Assembly: GCF_028867935.1 (NCBI RefSeq)
Contig: NZ_JAPQNS010000015.1
Location: forward strand, 1-64,000
Direction of reading: 5' to 3'
DNA from: Flavobacterium sp. SUN052
GTDB lineage: Bacteria; Bacteroidota; Bacteroidia; Flavobacteriales; Flavobacteriaceae
DNA length: 64,000 nucleotides
Part shown: piece by piece, positions 7,834 through 17,009 of the stretch
Layout: each line of letters starts with the position of its first letter
Position numbering within the stretch: the stretch's first letter is position 1
Made by a program: the position numbers and the translations under genes
Notes under the pieces: generated by a model
Seen by the model: the letters and a program-made list of their open reading frames with translations, nothing else
What the model was told of the DNA's origin: nothing
The model's database searches: none

Positions 7834-9795
7834 TTAGAACTTCCAGCGCACAAACGCTTCCATAGCTTCGTATTCAGCCAAACCCAGTCGGTTATAGATA
7901 CCGGCGGTAGTGCGGTTGCGCTCTTCGGCACGTTGCCAGAACTCCCGCGAATCGGTTCCCTGATACACAACGCCGTCTTTTTGCGACTGGTGTTTGAAAA
8001 TACCTAACCGCTTCTTCATCACCTGATCGGGCGACATCGGCACGGCCATTTCGATTTCGCTCACATCCCATTCTGCCCAGGCACCCCGGTAGAGCCACAC
8101 CCAGCAATCTTTCATGAAGTTTTTGTGGGCAAGCCGCCGGACGGCCTCCATAATAGCGTCCAGACAAACCTTGTGTGTACCGTGTGGATCGGCGAGGTCG
8201 CCAGCTGCGTAGATCTGATGGGGCTTAATTTTCTCGATCAAGTCCATCACTACTTTCACATCGGCTTCACCCAATGGTTTTTTCTCCACTTTGCCCGTTT
8301 CATAAAACGGCATATTCAGGAAGTGGGCGTTCTCCACAGGCACACCCACGAACCGGCAGGTCGATTTGGCCTCGCCCATCCGAATAAGCCCTTTCACATA
8401 ACGCACTTCATCAATGTCCATCTCACTATCTTTTTTGGCACGGAGATAAGTTGCTGCCTCCTGAAATATGCGGGTGGCTTCGGGGCTCTTAATACCAAAA
8501 TGATGGTTAAAATCAACTACATAATCGGCAAAACGGAGTGCTTCATCGTCGGCTACGGCAATGTTACCGGATGTCTGATAGCCTACGTGAACTTCGTGCC
8601 CTTGATCGTGCAGACGCTGGAATGTACCGCCCATCGAGATGATATCATCGTCGGGGTGGGGGCTGAAAATAAGACAACGTTTGTGCGTAGGTAGTGCTCG
8701 TTCTGGCCGGTTAGTGTCATCAGCGTTGGGTTTGCCGCCCGGCCATCCCGTAATGGTATGCTGGAGTTGGTTGAAAACGTCGATGTTAATATCGTAAGCC
8801 TGCCCGTATTGCGCCAGCAGGTCACTCATACCATTGTCGTTGTAATCGCGGTCGGTCAGTTTCAGAATCGGTTTACCCAGTGTCAGCGACAAATGAGTGA
8901 CCGCCTTCTTAATCATCTTGTTATCCCACACAACCGTATCGACCAGCCAGGGTGATTTCATCCGGGTCAGTTCGGAGGCTGCTGCTTCGTCGATCACGAA
9001 CAACACGTTGGGGTGCGTTTGCAGGTACGAAGCCGGGTTGGTTTCGGTCACGGTTCCTTCAACAGCTCCCCGCAGTACCGGGGCTTTACGTTCACCCCAG
9101 GCTAGCAGTACCACACGCTTGGCGGCCAGAATACTGGCTACACCCATGGTAATTGCTTTACGGGGCGTGCGTGGTAGTCCGCCAAAATCGCTCGATGCAG
9201 CCGCCCGCGTCGAGTGGTCAAGCATCATCAAACGAGTGTGCGAATTAATCAGTGAACCCGGCTCGTTGAAACCAATGTGGCCATTTCCACCAATACCCAG
9301 CAACTGAAAATCCAGCCCGCCCGCTTCGGCAATCATGTCTTCGTAGTGCTTCACAAACTCGGCTACTTTATCGTAGCGAATTGTGCCATCAGGAATATGA
9401 TAGTTCTCGGTAGGAATATCCACGTGATCGAACAACTGCTCCCGCATGAACCGCCAGTAGCTCTGTAGCGAATCGGGTTCCATCGGGTAGTACTCGTCCA
9501 GGTTGAACGATACCACATTGCGAAAGCTTAGCCCTTCTTCGCGGTGCAGCCGCACGAGTTCGGCGTAAACCGTTTTGGGCGACGAGCCAGTGGCTAGTCC
9601 AAGAATGCAGGGCTTCCCTTCGCCCTGCCGCTGCCTGATCAGATCGGCTATTTCGTGAGCAACAGCCCGCGAAGCCGCTTTGGCATCAGCATAGATATGG
9701 GTTGGGATTTTTTCGTAGGTAATGGCCGACTGAACGGGGCCACCACTTACCGACTGATTGTTAGATGCATCCGCAACGGGCGAATCAGTGATCAT
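7834..9795 (-). CDS. nagB: Glucosamine-6-phosphate deaminase fused to a LmbE/PIG-L deacetylase-like domain
   Basis: The protein has 653 residues, against about 260 for plain NagB. The N-terminal domain (about 30-290) has LATGSSPKTVYAEL, the catalytic-region FNLDEYYPM and GIGGNGHIGFNEPGS, all NagB signatures for converting glucosamine-6-P to fructose-6-P and ammonia. The C-terminal part (about 375-650) has SPHPDDDIISMGGT, the zinc-binding PHPDD motif of the LmbE/PIG-L deacetylase fold. This combination is known in Bacteroidota. Whether the second domain removes acetyl groups from an amino sugar is inference, though it would logically feed the first. The first about 28 residues are low-complexity. 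Confidence 0.92.
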   Translation of the reverse strand: MITDSPVADASNNQSVSGGPVQSAITYEKIPTHIYADAKAASRAVAHEIADLIRQRQGEGKPCILGLATGSSPKTVYAELVRLHREEGLSFRNVVSFNLDEYYPMEPDSLQSYWRFMREQLFDHVDIPTENYHIPDGTIRYDKVAEFVKHYEDMIAEAGGLDFQLLGIGGNGHIGFNEPGSLINSHTRLMMLDHSTRAAASSDFGGLPRTPRKAITMGVASILAAKRVVLLAWGERKAPVLRGAVEGTVTETNPASYLQTHPNVLFVIDEAAASELTRMKSPWLVDTVVWDNKMIKKAVTHLSLTLGKPILKLTDRDYNDNGMSDLLAQYGQAYDINIDVFNQLQHTITGWPGGKPNADDTNRPERALPTHKRCLIFSPHPDDDIISMGGTFQRLHDQGHEVHVGYQTSGNIAVADDEALRFADYVVDFNHHFGIKSPEATRIFQEAATYLRAKKDSEMDIDEVRYVKGLIRMGEAKSTCRFVGVPVENAHFLNMPFYETGKVEKKPLGEADVKVVMDLIEKIKPHQIYAAGDLADPHGTHKVCLDAIMEAVRRLAHKNFMKDCWVWLYRGAWAEWDVSEIEMAVPMSPDQVMKKRLGIFKHQSQKDGVVYQGTDSREFWQRAEERNRTTAGIYNRLGLAEYEAMEAFVRWKF

Positions 9796-9943
9796 AACAG
9801 AACGTAGGTTGGTGATTATGCGTCAAAGTTCAGGAAAATGCAAGAACTACTGAAATAGGATTGGGAAAATTATCCAATCCATAGCATAAATTACTGATTA
9901 TCAATGTGTACTCACCACGTTTCAAAATTATGTTACACACTCC

Positions 9944-10525
9944 TCAAGCATGGGCTAGTGTAGAAAATTCAACTTGGGAAGTAGTAACTCGGTAGATACT
10001 CTGCACAAAGCCATTCGGATACCCAGTCGTTCTAACGTGCTCAAGCCGTATGTCGTGGTTCATTTCACCAAACAGAGGCAGGCCCTCGCCAAGCAATATC
10101 GGGATGCGAGTAATGGTCAATTCGTCCACAAGATTATCGCGCAAAAAACCCTGAATGGTTTTGCCACCATCGAGATACACGTGTCGGAAACCGCGTTTGC
10201 TTAAATTGCCAACAACATCGGTGGAAGTGCCTGACAGAATCTCAATCCTTCCTGATAATTCATCTGGAATTAGCACTTGATTATGAGTCAACACCATAAC
10301 TGGCTTTTCTCCATAAGGCCACTCTTCGAAGCTCACCACTTTTTCGAAGGTATGACGCCCCATAACCAGTACATCTACCGAATCCATAAATTTTTGATAA
10401 CCAAAATCCTGCTTGGGAATTTCGTAGGAAGGATCAGTTAACCAGTCGATGTTACCATCGGGTCGGGCAATGAAACCATCCAGACTAGTAGCAATGAATG
10501 CGGAGATTTTAAGCACTGACGGCAT
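9944..10525 (-). CDS. Dihydrofolate reductase/RibD C-terminal domain family protein
   Basis: The protein has 193 residues. It begins with the family pattern ISAFIATSLDGFIARPDGNIDWL and contains VLVMGRHTFEKV, VYLDGGKTIQGFL and LVDELTITRIPILLGEGLPLF, all typical of the NADPH-binding RibD C-terminal reductase family. This family is broad and many members are uncharacterised, so the substrate is unknown. The gene stands alone, 148 bp before the NagB start on the same strand. A 7-bp inverted repeat (GGATTGG/CCAATCC, 9858-9880) lies in that spacer and may be a weak terminator. Confidence 0.85.
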   Translation of the reverse strand: MPSVLKISAFIATSLDGFIARPDGNIDWLTDPSYEIPKQDFGYQKFMDSVDVLVMGRHTFEKVVSFEEWPYGEKPVMVLTHNQVLIPDELSGRIEILSGTSTDVVGNLSKRGFRHVYLDGGKTIQGFLRDNLVDELTITRIPILLGEGLPLFGEMNHDIRLEHVRTTGYPNGFVQSIYRVTTSQVEFSTLAHA

Positions 10526-10751
10526 GGGAAATGATAATACGTTTTATGGAAAACGGTAAAAACTCGTGTAGATTTTCGAGTTACAAAAAATTGGTATAAA
10601 GGTCAGCGCTTATTTCCTAAACGGTACTATTGATTGCCTTTGTCTATTATATGCTTGTGATAAAATACAAATTCTTGCCTATTTCCTGAAATCAATCAAT
10701 TAAAGTATATAAATTATAGCCTTTTTTCATAACTACATCAGCTTCACTACC

Positions 10752-10991
10752 ATGTCAGAACACCTGCCACCAGGAAATCCCGAACTACTCCTTGAGTTAG
10801 TACGGTATCCGATGCCGTTTGGCAAATACAAAGGGCGGCTTCTTCGCGAGCTGCCAGTATATTATCTGGAGTGGTTCGCGAAGAAGGGATTTCCGCCCGG
10901 TAAACTAGGTATGTTGCTCCAAACCCTTTACGAAATCCGGTTAAATGGGCTGGACTATTTGTTGGATGAGTTGCAGAGGATACGCGACTAA
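10752..10991 (+). CDS. DUF3820 family protein
   Basis: The protein has 79 residues and the DUF3820 core: MPFGKYKGRLLRELPVYYL followed by WFAKKGFPPGKLG and a helical C-terminus. The family is widespread and annotated only as a putative quorum-sensing-regulated virulence factor in some databases, which should not be taken as a function. It is a short single-gene unit converging on the Gfo/Idh gene with 5 bp between stops. The 226 bp upstream are AT-rich and carry no recognisable gene. Confidence 0.85.
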   Translation: MSEHLPPGNPELLLELVRYPMPFGKYKGRLLRELPVYYLEWFAKKGFPPGKLGMLLQTLYEIRLNGLDYLLDELQRIRD

Positions 10992-10996
10992 TAGAC

Positions 10997-12082
10997 TTAC
11001 AACCGTACTACCTCACCCGTCCTGACGCTCTCATCGCAGGCAAAAGCAATACGGAGCGAATTGACCGCATCGGCTAGGTGGTCGGTAAGATCGAGATCGG
11101 TTTGGATAGCGTTAAGAAAGTAGCGTTGCTCGCGATTGCAGAGTTCCTGGTGATCAGGTTCGTCGTGCATATCGATCCAGGTGTCGGGGTGGGTAAACTC
11201 GTCGTTGGCATTGAGGTCAGCGCGGTGAACCCGGAGAGACTCCGTTTTGGTGTGAGCATCTACATTGTCGGATTGCCCGGTATTGCCCGCATTCTTGGCC
11301 ACAATTGACACGCAACCTTTTGGCCCGATCACATCTTTCACGAAGAAGGCCGTTTCGCTCATCATGGGTCCCCAACCAGCCTCATACCAACCCACCGACC
11401 CATCTTCGAACCGAATTTGTAGCTGTCCGTAATTGTAATTATCAGCGGGGATCTCGTTGGTCATTCGGGCACCGATGGCGCTAACCCAAACGGGTTTTGA
11501 GCGCGTCATCTGGCACATCACATCAATATAATGCACCCCGCAATCGACAATCGGGCTGAGCGATTTCATCAGGTTCCGGTGAACGGTCCACATTTGACCG
11601 TGGCTTTGCTGGTTCAGGTTCATCCTCATCACCAGTGGTTTTCCCAACTGCTGAGCTTCCGTAACGAACCGCTCCCACGACGGATGCACCCGCAAAATAT
11701 ACCCTACTACCACTTTTTTATCTGCTTTCTGGGCGGCAGTCACTACCCGCTCGGCACCTTCAACAGTGTCAGCAAGGGGTTTCTCAATGAATACGTGACA
11801 CCCGGCTTCCAGAGCCATTATGGCAAACGACTCGTGGGTGTCGGGGTAAGTGGAGATACAGACGGCATCGGGTTTAGTTTCCTGAAGCGCTGTGGCGTAA
11901 TCGTCGAAAAGGGGATAACCACCACCCAGTTTTTCGTTGAGAACATACTTGCTTTTGCCCGTCGACACGATGCCGCAAATGGCAAACCCGTCGAGTGTCT
12001 GATAAGACTGGGCATGAGAAGCGCCCATATTGCCACAGCCGACAACGAGCACGCGAATAGGAGTAGGAGTTTGGTTTGTCAT
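10997..12082 (-). CDS. Gfo/Idh/MocA family oxidoreductase
   Basis: The protein has 361 residues. The N-terminal Rossmann fold has VLVVGCGNMGASHAQSY, and the family's conserved EKP appears in HVFIEKPLADTVEGAE. A C-terminal alpha/beta dimerisation and substrate domain follows, with VDCGVHYIDVMCQM containing the usual GxHxxD-like pattern. These enzymes use NAD(P) to oxidise or reduce sugars and related compounds; the substrate is not deducible. The start overlaps the stop of the Gre-factor gene by four bases (ATGA), implying translational coupling. Confidence 0.9.
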   Translation of the reverse strand: MTNQTPTPIRVLVVGCGNMGASHAQSYQTLDGFAICGIVSTGKSKYVLNEKLGGGYPLFDDYATALQETKPDAVCISTYPDTHESFAIMALEAGCHVFIEKPLADTVEGAERVVTAAQKADKKVVVGYILRVHPSWERFVTEAQQLGKPLVMRMNLNQQSHGQMWTVHRNLMKSLSPIVDCGVHYIDVMCQMTRSKPVWVSAIGARMTNEIPADNYNYGQLQIRFEDGSVGWYEAGWGPMMSETAFFVKDVIGPKGCVSIVAKNAGNTGQSDNVDAHTKTESLRVHRADLNANDEFTHPDTWIDMHDEPDHQELCNREQRYFLNAIQTDLDLTDHLADAVNSLRIAFACDESVRTGEVVRL

Positions 12083-12612
12083 GAAGCAAATATACTATAC
12101 TCAATCGAGGCTACGACCAGCACATCGTCGCCTTTCATCGTTCTGACCACAACCTGATCGCCCACCTTTTTGCCCTGCATAGCGTGAGCAATGGGTGCCG
12201 TGAAGGCAATAAGGCCATGTGTAGCGTCAGCCTCATCGACACCAACAATAGTCAGCTGGCGTTCAGGTGGGGTGGTTTTTCCCGGCCGGGGTTTCAGGGT
12301 TACGGTGGCCCCAAAACGTACTGCATTATCGTCGGAATGGTCGTTTGGGTGAATAACCTTAGCACTAGCAATACGGCTATTGAGCGCAGCTATCTTACCG
12401 TTAAGAAGAGCCAACTGGCGGGTACGCTCTGTTTCATCGGGATAATCGTTCTGAACGTGGGCGTGTTCGGCTTCCAGCGTTGCCAATTCGGCACGAAGCA
12501 GAGCCAAGCCACGGGGCGTCACGTAGTTGGCCATTCCTGGCGGCAACGGTGGACGAGCCGGAATCATCACGGGAGCATCGGCGGTTTCGTTCTTTAAAAA
12601 AGCACTGCTCAT
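12079..12612 (-). CDS. GreA/GreB-type transcript cleavage factor
   Basis: The protein has 177 residues from the ATG at 12610-12612. A longer in-frame opening to 12834 lies over the 3' end of the neighbouring gene and is rejected. NYVTPRGLALLRAELATLEAE starts the coiled-coil N-terminal domain in GreB style. A C-terminal FKBP-like domain follows (VRFGATVTLKPR, ADATHGLIAFTAPIAHAMQGKKVGDQVVV). Such factors rescue arrested RNA polymerase by stimulating transcript cleavage. The N-terminus has about 25 extra residues. Coupled to the downstream oxidoreductase by a four-base overlap. Confidence 0.85.
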   Translation of the reverse strand: MSSAFLKNETADAPVMIPARPPLPPGMANYVTPRGLALLRAELATLEAEHAHVQNDYPDETERTRQLALLNGKIAALNSRIASAKVIHPNDHSDDNAVRFGATVTLKPRPGKTTPPERQLTIVGVDEADATHGLIAFTAPIAHAMQGKKVGDQVVVRTMKGDDVLVVASIEYSIFAS

Positions 12613-12745
12613 AACCGTAGTAATGGGATAAAATGAAAGCGATTTGGCCGGAAACCCGACAATTGCTGAATCAATAAAAACGAATTTCCGTCTTCCTTGT
12701 TCCAGAAACTGAGCCACGCTCAGGCTCACTGCCTCGCTACCTCTG

Positions 12746-13825
12746 TCAAACGGATTCCTTATTCCCGGCTTCCACTCCATATTCTGCCACCAGCGCAAGG
12801 CAATGAGCCTCACACCTCCACCGCATTTGCACAAACGAGCTGGTAGCCAATCGGTTCAGTAATGGGTGTTCGTAAGCCGTAAGCATGCCGGCAATAAAAA
12901 AATGGAACGTTGGGAAGGATTGTTCAACGCCAGTCAAGTCGAGTTTTGGCGGATTTTCACCAAGCCGAAGCAAAGTTGTTGACAGAATCACCCGATCCAT
13001 CGGATGTGTGGCGAGAGCCAGTTGGGCCTGGGTATTGGCTAGCAGTTGGGGTTGTACTGCCACAAGTTCGGGCGGTTCGAAAGCAGCCAGCAGACGGACA
13101 AGGTGATACAAAATCAGGGGCGTTCGGGCGTAGTGCGGGGAACAGCGAAAGGGGTGGCTCACACACCGACCCGACCTTATAATATCGGCTAAGAACGTCA
13201 GACTGTCGGTGTCATGCTGGTTTCGGGGCAGATTATACCGAAAAACTAGGAACAGCATATTACTCAACGCACAGGCATCGAAGTCGATGGGCATGCTTTT
13301 CCCGAACCAGGTCGAATATGCTCGCAGTTGCCGGTACTCTGGGAAAGTATTGCGGATATTCAGCTGGGCGCGATTGGCGTGTTGCGCCAATTTATCTTTG
13401 AGCCACAAAAGCGTTTCGGAACTGGGCGGTCTGGTCAGAAAAACCAATGCGGTATCATCAATATCATCGGGAATCCGAAAATGATCGAACCGGTGCAGAA
13501 CGTGACCATTGGGGAAATGATGCGAGGGGCGCGTGGGCCAGAAGTTGTAGGTATCCAGCCCGTCTTTGTTTTGAAACAGCGAATACGCTTCAGCAGCCCG
13601 GAGTGCTATCTGATCAATCAACTGCTGGTTTTCGGGAGAGACCTTATCTCGGATACCCTGCAACGTAAACAAGGTACATGCCGTCAGAAATACGTTATTA
13701 TCGGCCCGCTGGTAGCCAAACCACTGTGGTTGAATCCGATAAGATGGAAACAAACCAGCACTAAATGGCCCGCTTTGCGTAGTCTGAAGCGTTGCGATAT
13801 GTGTAATGAGCGCGTTGGGAGACAT
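12746..13825 (-). CDS. Alpha-toroid-like protein with a DxDDTA motif, function unknown
   Basis: The protein has 359 residues, no signal peptide and no obvious membrane segment. It appears mostly helical. A striking IPDDIDDTALVFL stretch (118-130) carries D-I-D-D, matching the DxDD acid motif of class II terpene cyclases and squalene-hopene cyclases, whose fold is an alpha/alpha toroid. YNFWP (93-97) and FPNGHVL precede it. The length is short for a full class II cyclase (about 500 or more) and no isoprenoid genes are nearby. I treat the resemblance as a hypothesis. It ends 133 bp before the Gre-factor start on the same strand. Confidence 0.6.
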   Translation of the reverse strand: MSPNALITHIATLQTTQSGPFSAGLFPSYRIQPQWFGYQRADNNVFLTACTLFTLQGIRDKVSPENQQLIDQIALRAAEAYSLFQNKDGLDTYNFWPTRPSHHFPNGHVLHRFDHFRIPDDIDDTALVFLTRPPSSETLLWLKDKLAQHANRAQLNIRNTFPEYRQLRAYSTWFGKSMPIDFDACALSNMLFLVFRYNLPRNQHDTDSLTFLADIIRSGRCVSHPFRCSPHYARTPLILYHLVRLLAAFEPPELVAVQPQLLANTQAQLALATHPMDRVILSTTLLRLGENPPKLDLTGVEQSFPTFHFFIAGMLTAYEHPLLNRLATSSFVQMRWRCEAHCLALVAEYGVEAGNKESV

Positions 13826-13877
13826 AGGCTTAACGATTTTTAACAGGCTCGTATCCGACTGCCGGGTTTAATTTTAG

Positions 13878-13885
13878 TAATTTTG
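13878..13885 (+). promoter_or_regulatory. Possible -7 element for the DUF2723 gene
   Basis: TAATTTTG fits TAnnTTTG and lies 60 bp before the chosen start. No TTG is found 19-23 bp upstream, so support is partial. Confidence 0.35.
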
Positions 13886-13906
13886 GCATTGCTGAGCGCT
13901 GAATTT

Positions 13907-13934
13907 CGTCCAGCATCTAACGTCCAGCATCCAA
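13907..13934. repeat. Tandem 14-bp direct repeat before the DUF2723 gene
   Basis: CGTCCAGCATCTAA (13907-13920) is followed directly by CGTCCAGCATCCAA (13921-13934), one mismatch, ending 11 bases before the start codon. This is in the leader region, so it could affect translation or simply be a slippage product. Confidence 0.7.
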
Positions 13935-13945
13935 TATCCAATTTT

Positions 13946-16903
13946 ATGCAGTCATTCCGACGCTTGAATACCATTGCGGGTTGGGTCACCTTCGCCATCG
14001 CGTTACTGACTTACAGCCTTACTGTGGAACGCACCGCCAGTTTCTGGGATTGCGGTGAATTTATTGCCTGTGCCTACAAACTTCAGGTTCCACACCCACC
14101 GGGGGCACCCTTCTTTTTGCTCATTGGCCGCGTTTTCTCCCTGTTGGCCGGGGGCGACGTTACCCGGGTAGCTTTCTGGGTGAATATGGTGTCGGTACTG
14201 GCATCGGCTTTTGGCATTCTGTTTTTGTGCTGGACAATCTCCATGTTCGCCCAAAAACTGCTCGGCAAAAAAGAAGCCGAGTACACCCCTGCCGACTCGC
14301 TGATTGTAGTTGGCTCGGCAGTAGTTGGTGCCCTGGTTTATACATTCTCCGATACGTACTGGTTCTCGGCCGTTGAAGCCGAAGTGTACGGGATGTCGTC
14401 GTTTTTTACGGCCATTGTAGTGTGGGCGGCTTTCCGTTGGGAACGCATTGAAGACGAAGCCGCTGCTAACCGCTGGCTGATTTTTATTGCCTATCTGATC
14501 GGCCTGTCGATTGGCGTTCACTTGCTGAACCTCACGACCCTACCCGCGCTGGCACTTATTTACTATTACAAGAAAGCCGCGAAACCGAACTTCCGGGGGG
14601 CTGCCATTGCCTTTTTTGTTGGCTTAGCCATTTTAGGCATCATCAACGCCGGTATTATTCCGGGCTTACCCAGTGCAGCTTTCGTACTCGAAAAGTTCTT
14701 TGTGAACACGCTCGGCATGCCCTTCAGCAGCGGTATGACGGTGTTTGCCGTGATCTTTTTTGCTATCCTGATCTACGCACTTTTCTGGTCGAACAAGAAG
14801 CAACGGGTTTATATCAACACGGGTCTGCTGGCCTTGTCGTTTGTGTTGGTTGGTTACATCTCCTATATCCAGGTGCTGGTGCGGTCTGATTTCAACCCGC
14901 CCATCAACGAAAACGATCCTAGCGACGCCCTGAACTTCATTTCTTATCTGAAGCGGGAGCAGTATGGAAGCCGCTCGTTGCTGTTTGGTCCGGTGTTTAC
15001 GGCCCGCCCGGTAGATCAGAAGCCCGGCGATCCGCTCTTCAAAAAAGAAGGCAAAAAGTACGTTGAATACGGCAACTCGCCCAAGTATGTATATGAGCAG
15101 GGCGACGAAATGTTGTTCCCACGGGTATATAGCAGTCAGCAAAACCACCCGCAGCTCTACCGGCAGATGTTGGGCCTCGCCGAAGGTCAGAAGCCTACAT
15201 TTGGTGATAATATTTCGTACTTTTTCAGTCATCAGCTAGGGCACATGTACTGGCGCTACCTGATGTGGAATTTCTCCGGCCGCGAATCCGACGAAGAAGG
15301 TGCCGGTTATCTGCTCCCCTGGTCGACAGATGCGGGTGCGCCCGACTTGCTGAAAACCAACAAGGCTCGCGATAACTTCTACATGCTGCCGTTTTTACTG
15401 GGTCTGTTCGGCATTATGTTTATGTATTTCCGCCGACAGCGCGATTTGCTGGTGGTTGGCTTCCTGTTCCTGTTCACGGGGATTGCGTTGCAGGTGTTCC
15501 TGAACTCCCCGCCCTCTGAGCCCCGCGAACGCGATTATATTTACGTGGCTTCGTTCTACTTCTTTGCGATCTGGATCGGTTTGGGCGTTATGGCTTTGGC
15601 TGAAGGGACCCGTCAGTACCTGAAAAACGATATGACGCGCAACGGCCTGATTGTCGGCCTGGCACTGCTGGTTCCGTTGATGATGGGCATAAAAAGCTGG
15701 GACAACCACGACCGCTCGAACCGGTACCACTCGGTTGATTTTGCCAAAAACCTTCTCAACTCCTGCGCGCCAAATGCCATTTTGTTTGCTGGCGGTGATA
15801 ACGACACATTCCCGCTTTGGTATGTTCAGGAAGTGGAAGGGTTCCGGCGCGATGTGCGGGTTTGTAATCTGAGCTTGCTGGGTACCGAATGGTACATTCA
15901 GCAGATGAAGCGTAAGACGTATGAGTCGGACCCGCTGCCCATTTCGCTCGATTTTGACCAGTTTAACAAGGGCGAAAACGACATCATTCCATTTTACGAA
16001 ATGGGAGCAGTCAAAAATGGCATCGACCTCAAACAATACATCAGCCTGGTAAAACAGGGTAGTCCAGCCGTTCGGGTACCGCTTACCACAGGTGAAATGA
16101 CAAGTGTGCTACCTTCGTCGGTGCTGTTTTTGCCACTCGATAAAGCGGCTATCGACAAGGCTAACTTTGTACCACCGCTGCTTCGTCCGCTGGTTGGCGA
16201 CACCCTCCAATGGACAATCGGTAAGCGTGACCTGTATAAGCCGGATCTGATCATGCTCGACATGATCGCGACCAACAACTGGCAGCGTCCTATCTATTTC
16301 TCGTCTACTCTGGCATCGGATAATTATCTGAACCTCAAGGACCACATGCAGGTAGAAGGATATGCCTATCGGTTGATGCCCGTTCGGGTTGATGGCGCTT
16401 CGGATGGCTACGTAAATACTGAAATTGCCGAGCGCAACCTGTTAACACGGTCGTTCTGGCGGGAGATGAACAACCCGAATTCGTATTACGACGAGACGTA
16501 CAAAGGCTCCCCCGTACTGACGGCGCGAATAGCATTCTTCCGACTAGCCGATCAACTTATCCGCGAAGGCAAAAAAGCTGAAGCCAAAAAAGTGCTGGAC
16601 TATTCGTTGAGCGTGATTCCTGATAACACGATTCCGTTTGACCAGATCTGCGGAAATTTTGTACGGTTCTATTTCAGCGTGGGTGATACTAAAAAGGCGC
16701 TGCAAATTGCCGACACAATGGTAACCCGCATTGATCAGAATTTGAACTATACCAAGACATCGGGACGTTCATTTGGAGATGTCAACTCCGATCTTTACAG
16801 TCTGAATTCAATTGTAGAAGCGTGTAAAGAAGCCAAACAAGATGTGCTGGCTAAGAAATACGAGGCCTTGTTAGAGAAGCATTACTCCGCGTTTGGCGGA
16901 TAA
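13946..16903 (+). CDS. DUF2723 polytopic membrane protein
   Basis: The protein has 985 residues from the ATG at 13946; an upstream in-frame start at 13883 is rejected because it would translate the direct repeat. The N-terminal half has about ten or more membrane segments, with the family's SFWDCGEFIACAYKLQVPHPPGAP block at about 33-56 and DTYWFSAVEAEVYGMSSFF. The Asp/Glu-rich first loop is like that of GT-C membrane glycosyltransferases, which is the probable class. The C-terminal 350 residues look soluble and end in helical, TPR-like repeats. Strongly conserved in Bacteroidota; precise substrate unknown. Confidence 0.88.
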   Translation: MQSFRRLNTIAGWVTFAIALLTYSLTVERTASFWDCGEFIACAYKLQVPHPPGAPFFLLIGRVFSLLAGGDVTRVAFWVNMVSVLASAFGILFLCWTISMFAQKLLGKKEAEYTPADSLIVVGSAVVGALVYTFSDTYWFSAVEAEVYGMSSFFTAIVVWAAFRWERIEDEAAANRWLIFIAYLIGLSIGVHLLNLTTLPALALIYYYKKAAKPNFRGAAIAFFVGLAILGIINAGIIPGLPSAAFVLEKFFVNTLGMPFSSGMTVFAVIFFAILIYALFWSNKKQRVYINTGLLALSFVLVGYISYIQVLVRSDFNPPINENDPSDALNFISYLKREQYGSRSLLFGPVFTARPVDQKPGDPLFKKEGKKYVEYGNSPKYVYEQGDEMLFPRVYSSQQNHPQLYRQMLGLAEGQKPTFGDNISYFFSHQLGHMYWRYLMWNFSGRESDEEGAGYLLPWSTDAGAPDLLKTNKARDNFYMLPFLLGLFGIMFMYFRRQRDLLVVGFLFLFTGIALQVFLNSPPSEPRERDYIYVASFYFFAIWIGLGVMALAEGTRQYLKNDMTRNGLIVGLALLVPLMMGIKSWDNHDRSNRYHSVDFAKNLLNSCAPNAILFAGGDNDTFPLWYVQEVEGFRRDVRVCNLSLLGTEWYIQQMKRKTYESDPLPISLDFDQFNKGENDIIPFYEMGAVKNGIDLKQYISLVKQGSPAVRVPLTTGEMTSVLPSSVLFLPLDKAAIDKANFVPPLLRPLVGDTLQWTIGKRDLYKPDLIMLDMIATNNWQRPIYFSSTLASDNYLNLKDHMQVEGYAYRLMPVRVDGASDGYVNTEIAERNLLTRSFWREMNNPNSYYDETYKGSPVLTARIAFFRLADQLIREGKKAEAKKVLDYSLSVIPDNTIPFDQICGNFVRFYFSVGDTKKALQIADTMVTRIDQNLNYTKTSGRSFGDVNSDLYSLNSIVEACKEAKQDVLAKKYEALLEKHYSAFGG

Positions 16904-16912
16904 AAAAGAGTA

Positions 16913-16970
16913 GCAGAAGGCAGTAGCAGTGGACAGTTTTTCGATATTGCCCACTGCTACTGCCTTCTGC
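16913..16970. repeat. Perfect 20-bp inverted repeat
   Basis: Arms 16913-16932 and 16951-16970 are exact reverse complements around an 18-base loop. The arm is built from the words GCAGAAGG and CAGTAGCAGT. It follows the DUF2723 stop by 10 bp and has no T-run after it, so if it stops transcription it does so atypically. Confidence 0.9.
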
Positions 16971-17009
16971 CAATTAATAATTGCCGGATAAACACCGGCC
17001 ACAATTTAC

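Noticed and set aside
8125..8694. 189-codon plus-strand frame inside the NagB-LmbE gene
   Set aside because: It runs opposite to a clear enzyme with conserved motifs throughout; its product has no family features.
12613..12834. 74-codon N-terminal extension of the Gre-factor gene
   Set aside because: It lies partly over the 3' end of the toroid gene and has no homology to the family; the ATG at 12612 fits the family start.
14666..15232. 188-codon minus-strand frame in the DUF2723 gene
   Set aside because: Antisense to a conserved membrane protein; no motif.
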